Shown piece by piece: positions 17,835-25,101 of a stretch of 39,604 nt of DNA. Within the stretch, counting starts at the first letter, position 1. Each line of letters begins with the position of its first letter. Source of the stretch: an uncultured Oscillospiraceae bacterium. GTDB taxonomy: Bacteria; Bacillota; Clostridia; Oscillospirales; Oscillospiraceae. The stretch covers positions 1-39,604 of the forward strand of contig CALXDF010000032.1 of assembly GCA_944386995.1 (NCBI GenBank), read 5' to 3'. Both the position numbers and the translations under genes were made by a program. Below the pieces are notes generated by a model. It worked only from the letters and a program-made list of their open reading frames with translations, was not told the DNA's origin and did no database searches.

Positions 17835-19154
17835 TCAGTAGCTTACAAGATATCGGTCCAGTTCCCACTGGGAAACCTGTGCACAGTACGCTTCCCATTC
17901 CCGGTGCTTGCCGGCCGTATATTGGCTGGTGACATGTGTTCCCAGTGCATCCATGACCACGCGGTCTTTTGCCAGGGCAGTAACAGCCTCCTCCAGCGTC
18001 CCGGGCAGACGGTCCAACGCCTGCCCTGCGTCCTGCGCATAGAGGTTGGCGTTTACTGCCGGCGGCGGGGTCAGATGGCGGCGGATGCCGTCCAGCCCGG
18101 CGGCAAGACAGGCGGAAAATGCCAAATATGGGTTGCAGGCCGGATCCGGGCAGCGCAGCTCCACCCTGGTGCTCTGGCCACGAGGCGTGGGGATGCGGAT
18201 CAGCGCCGAGCGGTTTCCGGCAGACCAGGCCAGAAGGTTTGGCGCCTCATAGCCGGATATCAGCCGCTTATAACTGTTGACCAGGGGGTTGGTAACGGCG
18301 CAGAAGCCCCGCACGTGCTCCAGAAGACCGGCGATGAACTGATAGGCCAGGGGGGAGAGCTGTTGGGGATCGGCTGGGTCAAAGAAGACGTTCTTTTCGC
18401 CCTGGAACAGGGACATATTCATGTGCATCCCGCTGCCGGCGGTGCCGGTAACAGGTTTGGGCATAAAGGTGGCGTGGAGGCCATTCTTCTGTGCCAGCGT
18501 TTTTACCGCCAGCTTGAAGGTCATGATGGTATCGGCTGCCTGGAGAGCAGGGGCATATTTGATGTCAATCTCATGCTGACCGGGTGCCGTCTCGTGGTGA
18601 CTGGCCTCGATCTCAACGCCCATGGCCTCCAGATTCAGACAAATTTCCCTGCGGGTGCTCTCTCCGTGGTCCAGAGGCCCCAGGTCAAAATAGCTGGCCT
18701 CGTCCGTGGTCCGGGTGGTAGGCTTTCCGTCCTCGTCCGTGTGAAACAGAAAAAATTCCAGCTCCGGCCCGACATTGAAAGTGAAGCCCATAGCTTCCGC
18801 CTGGGCCAGGGTCCGCTTCAGCACGCCCCGGGGATCGCCTGCAAAGGGAGATCCATCCGGGTTGTGAACATCACAGATGAGCCGGGCGACCTTGCCGTAC
18901 TGGGGCCGCCAGGGGAGCACCGCAAAGGTGTCCGGATCCGGCCAGAGATACTGGTCCGATTCCTCCACCCGGACAAACCCCGCAATGGAACTGCCGTCCA
19001 TCATGATCTCATTGTTCAGCGCCCGCTCAATCTGGGAAGCGGTGATTGCCACATTCTTTAACTGCCCGAAAATATCGGTAAACTGCATCCGGATGAACTG
19101 AATATCCTCCTCCCGGATGCGCCGGAGGATCTCTTCTGTTCGATAGCCCGCCAT
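17835..19154 (-). CDS. glnA: Type I glutamine synthetase (GSI-alpha)
   Basis: 439 residues, typical of GSI-alpha enzymes of Firmicutes. ATP-dependent amidation of glutamate. The start at 19154 is preferred because AAGGGGAC lies seven bases upstream; an in-frame ATG at 19172 adds six residues without a better site. Catalytic segments are present: MDGSSIAGF, GPELEFFLF, HHETAPGQHEID (metal ligands), GTAGSGMHMNMSLF (ATP/ammonium site), NRSALIRIP and RVELRCPDPACNPYLAFS. It is the first gene of the glnA-nitR-gltB-gltD unit, behind a consensus promoter and a leader with an intrinsic terminator. Activity and location in this operon point to primary ammonia assimilation (GS-GOGAT). Confidence 0.95.
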   Translation of the reverse strand: MAGYRTEEILRRIREEDIQFIRMQFTDIFGQLKNVAITASQIERALNNEIMMDGSSIAGFVRVEESDQYLWPDPDTFAVLPWRPQYGKVARLICDVHNPDGSPFAGDPRGVLKRTLAQAEAMGFTFNVGPELEFFLFHTDEDGKPTTRTTDEASYFDLGPLDHGESTRREICLNLEAMGVEIEASHHETAPGQHEIDIKYAPALQAADTIMTFKLAVKTLAQKNGLHATFMPKPVTGTAGSGMHMNMSLFQGEKNVFFDPADPQQLSPLAYQFIAGLLEHVRGFCAVTNPLVNSYKRLISGYEAPNLLAWSAGNRSALIRIPTPRGQSTRVELRCPDPACNPYLAFSACLAAGLDGIRRHLTPPPAVNANLYAQDAGQALDRLPGTLEEAVTALAKDRVVMDALGTHVTSQYTAGKHREWEAYCAQVSQWELDRYLVSY

Positions 19155-19205
19155 ATGCCAGTCCCCTTTCACATGAACCGTGTGTCGGAAATGTCACAAT
19201 CATGT

Positions 19206-19225
19206 TGCTTTTTCATGAAAAAGCA
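19206..19225. repeat. Perfect 20-bp palindrome in the glnA leader
   Basis: TGCTTTTTCATGAAAAAGCA is self-complementary over its whole length. It lies 10 bp after the T-tract of the leader terminator. Its 3' half could instead pair with the terminator's 3' arm plus T-tract, giving a possible alternative fold. Confidence 0.7.
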
Positions 19226-19234
19226 TTTGGAATG

Positions 19235-19274
19235 AAAAAAGAGCATGCGGCACCATACAAGGGCGCCGTTGCTC
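19235..19274 (-). terminator. Leader terminator (attenuator) of the glnA operon
   Basis: On the minus strand, arms GAGCA...GGCGCC and GGTGCC...TGCTC (19241-19274) form a stable stem with a 7-nt loop followed by six T residues (A6 at 19235-19240). It begins only a few bases after the predicted transcription start and precedes the glnA start by about 80 bp. Readthrough would need an antiterminator, and nitR is encoded next door. I could not identify the paired hexaloop hairpins of a typical ANTAR target. Confidence 0.75.
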
Positions 19275-19285
19275 TCGATGGGTTT

Positions 19286-19315
19286 ATTATACGGGGGGCG
19301 CTGCGCCGTTGTCAA
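19286..19315 (-). promoter_or_regulatory. Consensus promoter of glnA-nitR-gltB-gltD
   Basis: Perfect TTGACA (19310-19315) and perfect TATAAT (19286-19291) on the minus strand, 18-bp spacer. A strong, apparently constitutive promoter fits control by attenuation downstream. A GAAA-capped 8-bp hairpin (19325-19344) lies just upstream of the -35. Confidence 0.85.
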
Positions 19316-19389
19316 GACAGTCCGCCTGCCGGGAAACCGGCAGGAGGAATTTTTGTATAACCGCATAAAACCGTCCCCGCCCGGTTTCG

Positions 19390-19419
19390 CAAAATTTGGA
19401 CGCAATTTCACAAATTTTG
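19390..19419. repeat. A/T-rich dyad upstream of the glnA promoter
   Basis: Perfect 9-bp inverted repeat CAAAATTTG (19390-19398) and CAAATTTTG (19411-19419) with a 12-bp spacer, about 110-140 bp upstream of the predicted glnA start site. It looks like an operator for a dimeric regulator; no factor can be named. Confidence 0.5.
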
Positions 19420-19556
19420 GGCCGGACGTCTGCCAAATGGCAGGAAGCAAAACTCCAGAGCTGGAAGAATCGCGGGGATCGGAGACGGCGCGCTCGGACA
19501 AGGGCCTGTCGGCATAGCAAATGCCGGCGGGATCTAACCATATTCCCCCGATTTTG

Positions 19557-19592
19557 ATAAAAAGGCAGGGGGCTTTGCTGCCCTCTGCCTTT
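19557..19592 (-). terminator. Terminator of the sigma/DUF4367 operon
   Basis: 13-bp stem with one mismatch (19561-19573 with 19580-19592) and a T-run on the minus strand, 29 bp after the stop codon of the small secreted protein. Confidence 0.85.
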
Positions 19593-19620
19593 CCTGCAGG
19601 AAATCTGACCTTTTTACTTT

Positions 19621-20031
19621 TTAGTATGGCGCACGCACGGAATTTGTTTCAATCACTCTGGAGTCTGAGCCGCCGTTGTATTCAGCAAAAACAGTGACCT
19701 CTGCATAGTAATACTCGCCTGGGGTGAGATGATCAAAGGTATGGCTTCCAAAGTGGAAAGCATCTGATCTTGAAATCAAACCATTGTTGACGCTGCCGGT
19801 AATGGCCTCAACCATACGCCCGTTGTCCCGATAGAGTGTGATTTTGGATACGCCGATTCTGTCGGAAATTTGATTGCCTGTGACTTCAAAATCGATTGTA
19901 ATTTCACCGGTATCGCCTGCAGAAGCATATGCACCGTAACTGGACAAATATTCGCTTGCCCGTGCGCCGGCAGAGATACAAGAGAGAATAATGATTGCTG
20001 CCAATGCGAGAAAAACGTACTTCTTTTTCAT
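19621..20031 (-). CDS. Small secreted protein of unknown function
   Basis: 136 residues. An N-terminal signal peptide is evident: KKK, then a hydrophobic stretch to about residue 22 and a likely cleavage after ARA (residue 25). The mature part is rich in beta-strand pattern (GEITIDFEVTGN, ISKITLYRDNGR, GEYYYAEVTVFAEYNG), which resembles a single small beta-sandwich such as a fibronectin type III-like domain. I do not recognise a named family. It starts 6 bp after the DUF4367 gene, whose last codons supply the GGAGA ribosome-binding site, so it is cotranslated with it. The sigma factor and anti-sigma candidate upstream suggest an envelope role; that is inference. Confidence 0.75.
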   Translation of the reverse strand: MKKKYVFLALAAIIILSCISAGARASEYLSSYGAYASAGDTGEITIDFEVTGNQISDRIGVSKITLYRDNGRMVEAITGSVNNGLISRSDAFHFGSHTFDHLTPGEYYYAEVTVFAEYNGGSDSRVIETNSVRAPY

Positions 20032-20037
20032 ACTTCA

Positions 20038-20922
20038 TTAATCTCCTATATTATCAATAATAGTTTTTAGTTCCTGCCCAGTCAAATTACCAGAAATAGA
20101 AATCATTGTTGAACCGTCGGCCCAAGCGCCGGAAATATGATCCAGATTTGTCATCAGATAAAAAAGACGATTTCCGCTTATGTATTCTTCCACAGAATCA
20201 GCATCTTTCTCAAAGGCCTTGAGGCCAATTTTGGCCGTGTTTTCATACTCTGTATACAAAATTGTGAAGAAATCATCTCTGCCTTTAAAGCTGAGTGCGA
20301 CCGTATGAAAGCTCTTTGTTGCTACTGTACTTATATCCACCAGTTCATACCGGTCCGGGTACCATCCCGGAATCATGGATTCATCCATGCCGCTGTCCCG
20401 GAACGCTGTCCGGAGCGCCTGACTGGTTTCAGAGAGATTGCTGTTCCTGCCTGATGTGACCGGGGCTTCTGATGATGTGAAATGAAATGTCTCGCTTGTC
20501 CACCGCGCGATTGCGCCAAAGATATCAAGGCCGGATGCCTGCGCCGCGATCATGCCCGCAAACAGCACAGTCACAATGGCGGCAGCAATCAGGCCTCTGC
20601 GCATCATTCGGCGCGTCTTGCTGAAGTGCTGCAGGGGAGGCGCTGTATGGGGAGTCTGCGGATCCCCGAAATCTGGATCATCGGGATAGAGAGAGAGCCC
20701 GTCGCCCTCAGGTGTGTTGTAGTGCTTCTGAAATTCGGTCCAGGCGGCGTCAACGCTGCCCAGCCGGCCGGTTGCATGTAGGGTTTCCCGCTGCAAGATC
20801 ACCTCCTCAATGGCATCACAAAAAGCTTCATCCTCATCCGCAGGAGAACTCCGCTGTGATGTCAGCAGATTTTCCAGCTGTTCTGTGCTGAGTTGATTCA
20901 GATATGAGTATTTGCTCTCCAT
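20038..20922 (-). CDS. DUF4367-domain membrane protein, probable anti-sigma factor
   Basis: 294 residues. Residues 1-100 are hydrophilic and cytoplasmic, one membrane helix spans about 110-129 (GLIAAAIVTVLFAGMIAA), and the outside part ends in a DUF4367-type domain (IPGWYPDRYELVDISTV ... ISGNLTGQELKTIIDNI). DUF4367 proteins commonly sit next to ECF sigma genes in Firmicutes and resemble RsgI/anti-sigma arrangements. Here the gene follows an ECF-like sigma factor by 53 bp. The N-terminal region has no clear zinc-binding anti-sigma motif, so direct sigma binding is inferred from context. A short 8-bp inverted repeat (20949-20956 with 20967-20974) lies in the gap before it. The start has AGGAAGGGG upstream. 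Confidence 0.8.
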   Translation of the reverse strand: MESKYSYLNQLSTEQLENLLTSQRSSPADEDEAFCDAIEEVILQRETLHATGRLGSVDAAWTEFQKHYNTPEGDGLSLYPDDPDFGDPQTPHTAPPLQHFSKTRRMMRRGLIAAAIVTVLFAGMIAAQASGLDIFGAIARWTSETFHFTSSEAPVTSGRNSNLSETSQALRTAFRDSGMDESMIPGWYPDRYELVDISTVATKSFHTVALSFKGRDDFFTILYTEYENTAKIGLKAFEKDADSVEEYISGNRLFYLMTNLDHISGAWADGSTMISISGNLTGQELKTIIDNIGD

Positions 20923-20975
20923 ACGGAAACCCCTTCCTATAGACTATATGTCCAAAGTCGATCGGTTTTGGACAT

Positions 20976-21479
20976 TTATTCCAAGTTATTTTTCCGCCGG
21001 ATCTTTTTGATGATCCGCTCCACTCTTTTCCGGCAGGCCCACATGCTGATCCCCAGCTTTTCTGCCAGATCCAGATAGGACCTGCCGTCAATGAAAATTG
21101 CCTTTAAGAGCGCATATTCCTGCGGAGAGAGGGAGTCTTCTATTTCCTGGAGCAGGTCGGATGACTGGGAGTAATCTGTGGAGCTTGGCTCAGCGTCAGG
21201 AGGGAGCGCCTCCAGGGATAAGAACAGCTTGAGATATCGGTTTTGCGAGCGCACCATATTATAGCAGGTATTCCGAACCGTGTTTTTCATCCATCCCACG
21301 GGGTTCGGAGACGCCATTACCGCTTCGATTCTGATCCAGGCCGTATGAAACGCATCCTGCGCGGCAATATTGGCAAGATCCCATCTTCCAAGAAACCCGT
21401 AAGCGTGAACCTCCAGCTCATGAAAATGCGCGCGATACAGCTGTTCCAAAAAGATATCTTGTTCTTGTCCTGATTTCAT
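20976..21479 (-). CDS. ECF-like RNA polymerase sigma factor
   Basis: 167 residues. Sigma-2-like region at about 5-75 (FLEQLYRAHFHELEVHAYGF, then AQDAFHTAWIRIEAV) and sigma-4-like helix-turn-helix at about 110-165 (LSPQEYALLKAIFIDGRSYL, then LGISMWACRKRVERIIKKIR). The start at 21479 is chosen because GGAGG lies seven to eight bases upstream and a promoter ends about 20 bp before it; a longer in-frame extension exists but lacks a ribosome-binding site. It heads a three-gene operon with a DUF4367 protein and a secreted protein. Such pairs usually answer envelope stress, with the membrane partner holding the sigma factor until a signal arrives. Confidence 0.88.
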   Translation of the reverse strand: MKSGQEQDIFLEQLYRAHFHELEVHAYGFLGRWDLANIAAQDAFHTAWIRIEAVMASPNPVGWMKNTVRNTCYNMVRSQNRYLKLFLSLEALPPDAEPSSTDYSQSSDLLQEIEDSLSPQEYALLKAIFIDGRSYLDLAEKLGISMWACRKRVERIIKKIRRKNNLE

Positions 21480-21502
21480 CGGCAATTCCTCCCAACTCAG
21501 CC

Positions 21503-21531
21503 ATCGTACCATAAAATCCGGCCGATTTGAA
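21503..21531 (-). promoter_or_regulatory. Possible extended -10 promoter of the sigma operon
   Basis: TTCAAA (21526-21531) and TACGAT (21503-21508) with a 17-bp spacer and a TGG just before the -10 (extended -10 type) on the minus strand. Each box matches 4 of 6 consensus bases. Confidence 0.4.
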
Positions 21532-21635
21532 TAGCCTTCGACGAATTCTTCCAGATTTGTCCAATTCCTCCCTTGATCAGACATAAATAAGATGTAGGGA
21601 CGGAGGGCTGCTGCGCAAAGATCTCCCCAAAAGAG

Positions 21636-21667
21636 AGCGCACACTTCCGCCGCGGGAAGTGTGCGCT
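21636..21667 (-). terminator. Hairpin, possible terminator after the serpin gene
   Basis: Perfect 13-bp inverted repeat (21636-21648 with 21655-21667), 6-nt loop. On the minus strand a short CTCTTTT follows. It lies in the 540-bp gap between the serpin and sigma genes, 350 bp past the serpin stop. Nothing else could be assigned in that gap apart from the sigma promoter. Confidence 0.55.
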
Positions 21668-22021
21668 GTACAGCTGGAAGTAAGGCTGGCATTTTGTGGA
21701 CAATCTGATAGAACATGTCCGGTTTTCTGGATGATCCGAAGCAAGGACGGATACCGGTCCGTTTTGAGGAGCGGGGGAATTCCGGGACAGCCCCAGGATG
21801 GCACAGGCCCTGCACAGATGGCTGTGAGTGGAATGGAGCGGCGGGCCTTGTAATTCCGGATAAAAAAGTACAGGTGGAGCAGGCTGACGGGCAGGGGCGG
21901 CAGCGGCGGCTATGCCGGCCGCCGCGGATTTGAAAACCTGCTGCATTTCATGATTCCGCAGTCTGCAAATAGCCGCGGATTCTCGACAGGGTTCTTTGAC
22001 GCGGGGGGCTGAATACGCACC

Positions 22022-23281
22022 TTATTCAAAGGTTCCCAGGAACAGCGGCACCCCATTTACCATATCTACAATGCCGTACAGAAATGGGTGGGTAAACTCC
22101 AGGATCAATCCCTCCGGCGGCGGGGCATCAGCCCCGGCATCACCTGCAACCACCGTGGCGGCCGCCGCCTCGGTCCCCTCCTCATTGACCTCGATTCTGG
22201 CAGCGTGGATGACCTGGGAGAGGAAGTAGCCTGCAGGGTGATCTCCTAACTGGGAGAAATCCGCTTGCGTGGGATCAAAGGCCAGATCCAGTCCCAGCTC
22301 GGCCAGGACTGCCTGGAGATCTCCCTGCCACTGCTTCTCAAACTTGGGGAGGGTCAGGCTTTGGAACTGTGTGTCCTCCGGCGACTGGAGCAGCCGGGCG
22401 AGGGCCGCCCCGTCCAAAGAATCCAGCCACTCGTCAAAGCCGGCTCCCTCCCGGGGCATCAGAGCAAAGAAGCTGAGGCGCCCGTCGTCATAGGGGAGCA
22501 GGACCCCCTGAGCCGCATCTGTCTCCAGATAGGGAAGCCTCACCTCTCCATGGCGCAGGAAATCCATATATTCCAAAGATCCATCTTCATGGGTGAAGCC
22601 CCTCTCCATGGTATCGTCTGGATCAAACTCCGTCTCCCAGGTGTTTTTCAGATACAACGCGTTGACCAGCAGGATGGCCGTGTCCTCTTCAAAGGGATCA
22701 CTGATGATGTCCGATATCTGCTTGTCGGTGTGGTCGGACACCCAGCCATTGAGGGCTTGGACGATTTCAGAATCGAATAACTGGGCGGAGATGACCTGCG
22801 CGTCAAAGATTCCCTGGCACCGGCCAATAAACTCCTCGGAAATTGCTCCCTCCGGGTCGGTCCACAGGCTGTTGGCGATGGAACTCTCGGTGGAACCGCC
22901 CAGATCCTGATAAGCCTGGATCAAGGTACTGCAGGCAGCGTTGAGGGCGTCCAGGCTCTCCCCGCCCCCGAGCACTTCCTCAAACTGGGCCAGCGTATTG
23001 CCCTCTGCCCCATTGGCCGCCATGGACAGAGCCAGCGCCACGGACAGGGGCGATACCAGCGTTGGGGTCTCCGTTTGCTCCCTGGTCCCCCTGAGCAGGG
23101 TTAAACCGAATTGGGACAGCGCCTCATAGATGGCCGGGAGCTTGTCCTCCTGCTGGGACAGTACCTCATCCGAGAGTGCAATGGGCTGGGCGGAGAGCTC
23201 CTCATAGCCCGCCGGCCTTCCGCAGCCGGCCAGGGAGCAGAGCAGGAGCAGGGACAGGGCAAAACAGATCAGCTTTTTCAT
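22022..23281 (-). CDS. Serpin-family protease inhibitor, lipoprotein
   Basis: 419 residues. AAGGAGG lies seven bases before the ATG at 23281. The signal peptide ends in lipobox LAGC with Cys20 lipidated, so the inhibitor should sit on the outer face of the membrane. The serpin fold is clear: VSPLSVALALSMAANGAEG (helix B region), LLVNALYLKNTWETEF (strand 3A), SLTLPKFEKQW and the C-terminal HPFLYGIVDMVNGVPLFLG. The reactive-centre hinge EEGTEAAAATVV (about 367-378) is the inhibitory type with small residues from P12 to P9. Counting from the hinge puts P1 in a GDAGADA segment, small and acidic, and the loop is about five residues longer after P1 than in alpha-1-antitrypsin. Probable target: an elastase- or subtilisin-like serine protease, or a cysteine protease (inference). 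Confidence 0.92.
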   Translation of the reverse strand: MKKLICFALSLLLLCSLAGCGRPAGYEELSAQPIALSDEVLSQQEDKLPAIYEALSQFGLTLLRGTREQTETPTLVSPLSVALALSMAANGAEGNTLAQFEEVLGGGESLDALNAACSTLIQAYQDLGGSTESSIANSLWTDPEGAISEEFIGRCQGIFDAQVISAQLFDSEIVQALNGWVSDHTDKQISDIISDPFEEDTAILLVNALYLKNTWETEFDPDDTMERGFTHEDGSLEYMDFLRHGEVRLPYLETDAAQGVLLPYDDGRLSFFALMPREGAGFDEWLDSLDGAALARLLQSPEDTQFQSLTLPKFEKQWQGDLQAVLAELGLDLAFDPTQADFSQLGDHPAGYFLSQVIHAARIEVNEEGTEAAAATVVAGDAGADAPPPEGLILEFTHPFLYGIVDMVNGVPLFLGTFE

Positions 23282-23526
23282 CGAGAGTCCTCCTTGTATT
23301 TTAAGAATCGTTTCTCTCAAAACAAGCAGAGCAAAAGTGCCGGCGCCTGATGTTTCCCCGTGCCGCTCCAAACCAGCGCTTGATTGCCGCGTGGGAAAGA
23401 TCGCAGCCATACAAACCGCTTGGCGGACTTCCCGTCCGGGAACCCGGCGCCGAATCCGGAACTCCGGCCACACAATTCCTGTATTTTCTCTTATCCTGGA
23501 AGAGGCAGGACAAAGGAGGGAATTTT

Positions 23527-23871
23527 GTGGAAAGAGAAAATCATTTGGCACAAAACTTAATGGAAATTCGGAAGATGCTTCACTACAAATCGCTTGCCGA
23601 GATCGCAAATGAAACACAGATCTCCAAGTCTACGCTGCAAGATGCCATGAAGTCCGGCAATGTTACGCTGGATACAGCGATCCGGATTGCAAATGCGTTT
23701 CATATTTCCCTGGACACGCTTGTATTCGGCCCGATAACAGCGGATCAGACGGATTCCATGTGCAGCATCTTGCGTAAGTTTTCATGGTATTCCCATTTGC
23801 TGCCCGACGAACAGGAACAGTTTCGCTTCCATTTGACCGCTCTTTTGGATCTGCTGAAACATGAAAACTGA
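23527..23871 (+). CDS. XRE-family helix-turn-helix regulator
   Basis: 114 residues starting at GTG 23527, with AAAGGAGGG seven bases upstream; no ATG fits better. Residues 5-60 form a Cro/C1-type helix-turn-helix (LAEIANETQISKSTLQDAMK, then TLDTAIRIANAFHISLDTLV). The C-terminal half (about 65-114) is a short helical tail (SILRKFSWYSHLLPDEQEQF), perhaps for dimerisation. Its stop overlaps the start of the next gene by 11 bp, so the two proteins are translated together. It diverges from the serpin gene across a 245-bp gap and may regulate it; that is inference. Confidence 0.85.
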   Translation: MERENHLAQNLMEIRKMLHYKSLAEIANETQISKSTLQDAMKSGNVTLDTAIRIANAFHISLDTLVFGPITADQTDSMCSILRKFSWYSHLLPDEQEQFRFHLTALLDLLKHEN

Positions 23872-24202
23872 AGAGGGAATTGCGGAGGTTCTGCTCCGCC
23901 TGGGTGTCACACCCAATTACAACGGCTTCTTTCAGACGCTGCTGGCCGTCCGCTTTGCTCTGCAGGATCCGGGCCGGCTGGCTTGTGTGACAAAATCTCT
24001 TTATCCCCGTGTGGCACGATTTTATGGGAGCTCTTGGAGGGCCGTGGAGCGCAATATACGGACAATTATCACCGTTGCCTGGAACGGCAACCGCCTGCTC
24101 TTGGAGCAGCTGGCACAGAGACCTTTGGCGGACAAGCCCAATGTATCCCAATTCCTGTCATTTCTGACAGCATACTGCACAGCTGAAAAACCGCCGTGGT
24201 GA
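23861..24202 (+). CDS. Stand-alone Spo0A C-terminal (DNA-binding) domain protein
   Basis: 113 residues. The sequence follows the Spo0A effector domain: VLLRLGVTPNYNGFFQTLLA, AVRFALQDPGRLACVTKSLY, PRVARFYGSSWRAVERNIRT and LAQRPLADKPNVSQFLSFL. These cover the helix-turn-helix, including the SSWRAVERNIR recognition helix, and the C-terminal helices. No receiver domain is present, so it cannot be a phosphorelay target in the usual way. In Spo0A this domain binds 0A boxes (TGTCGAA-like). It overlaps the XRE gene by 11 bp. It could be a constitutive 0A-box binder, an antagonist of Spo0A, or a partner of the XRE protein. Identity of the domain is clear; its role is not. Confidence 0.85.
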   Translation: MKTEEGIAEVLLRLGVTPNYNGFFQTLLAVRFALQDPGRLACVTKSLYPRVARFYGSSWRAVERNIRTIITVAWNGNRLLLEQLAQRPLADKPNVSQFLSFLTAYCTAEKPPW

Positions 24203-24695
24203 GAGAACTCCATTTTTGTGGGAGGCGATCTTTTTCCTTCCGTCAGTGCTCTGGGTGGCTCAACCCATTAGACGCAAAAGCGGATGCCATGTGCCGCGGC
24301 AGGATCTCCTGTTTCCGGAGAGAATTGCCATCTGACAGAGTCCGCGCAAATAAAATGGCCTTGTGGTTCCGCTTTGGATAAATGGCCGGACCTTATCAAT
24401 TTGTCGCCAGACCACGCCGGATTTGCGTTCCTGTTTTGGAAATGGGCTGGTGAAGCTGCCGCTGCCGGACAGATGCGGCAGACTTTCAAATTTATGCTGC
24501 GTGAACAGAGAACCATATCATCCCTGCTGCCATATTACCATGCATGCAGACCGACGGCAATGCAAAACAGCCGCAGGCACGGGGCAAACCACCTTTTGCT
24601 TGTGGCTGTTCTCAGTTTGGGGACGCTATCCGGTGAAGCCGACGGAGCTTGAATCGCCGCTGCTCGTCCTGAAAAGGGAGCCGACGGATTTTCTC
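24203..24695. other. Intergenic stretch, nothing recognised
   Basis: About 490 bp between the Spo0A-domain gene and the riboswitch promoter. Open frames on both strands lack ribosome-binding sites and family features. No clear terminator for the upstream pair was found. Confidence 0.5.
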
Positions 24696-24724
24696 TTGAC
24701 AAGCGGAAAGAAATGTGGCATAGT
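24696..24724 (+). promoter_or_regulatory. Promoter of the cobalamin riboswitch/cbi operon
   Basis: Perfect TTGACA (24696-24701) and CATAGT (24719-24724) with a 17-bp spacer, directly upstream of the riboswitch. Confidence 0.65.
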
Positions 24725-24746
24725 AAAAAACACAAAACAAAATAGG

Positions 24747-24900
24747 GCGGCATAGTCCCAAAAGGGGAAAGGGAATCCGGTGCAACTCCGGAGCGAACCC
24801 GTCACTGTAAGAGGGAGCGTCCATACAGCGCCATTGGAGCAATCTGAGAAGGCGTATGGGGGCGAAGATCTCAAGCCAGGAAACCTGCTTACCGCCTGAA
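24747..24900 (+). promoter_or_regulatory. Cobalamin (B12) riboswitch aptamer
   Basis: The two signature blocks are present: a GGGAATCCGGTGCAACTCCGG segment (from 24771) leading to CCCGTCACTGTAA, and the B12 box AGCCAGGAAACCTGC (24874-24888). Spacing between them is normal for the adenosylcobalamin-binding class. It precedes a terminator hairpin and a cobalt transporter operon. High cobalamin should therefore lower cobalt uptake, a well-known regulatory logic. Confidence 0.95.
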
Positions 24901-24975
24901 AGCAAAATGTGGCTGCGGTGTTCAGCGCGTTTTCAACCGGCGGGGGTGGATTTCCCCGTCCTTTGAGAGTGTTTT

Positions 24976-25003
24976 AGGCAGCCGAGAGGGCTGCCTTTCT
25001 TTT
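24976..25003 (+). terminator. Riboswitch-controlled terminator
   Basis: 8-bp stem (24976-24983 with 24989-24996) followed by TTCTTTT, about 75 bp downstream of the aptamer. It is the likely expression platform; the alternative antiterminator pairing was not worked out. Confidence 0.8.
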
Positions 25004-25101
25004 CGCTTCCGCGGATCCCGGCAGCCACCCTTATGCGCGCAGAGGAATTTACCACACTGTGCTTTGCAGGGCTTTATCAGAAAAGGAGAGTTGAGAAATC
25101 T

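Noticed and set aside
21480..21815. N-terminal extension of the sigma factor
   Set aside because: The frame is open upstream, but there is no ribosome-binding site for an earlier start, and GGAGG plus a promoter fit the start at 21479.
24284..24755. Overlapping plus-strand frames upstream of the cobalamin riboswitch
   Set aside because: No ribosome-binding site or recognisable protein, and one frame runs through the riboswitch promoter.
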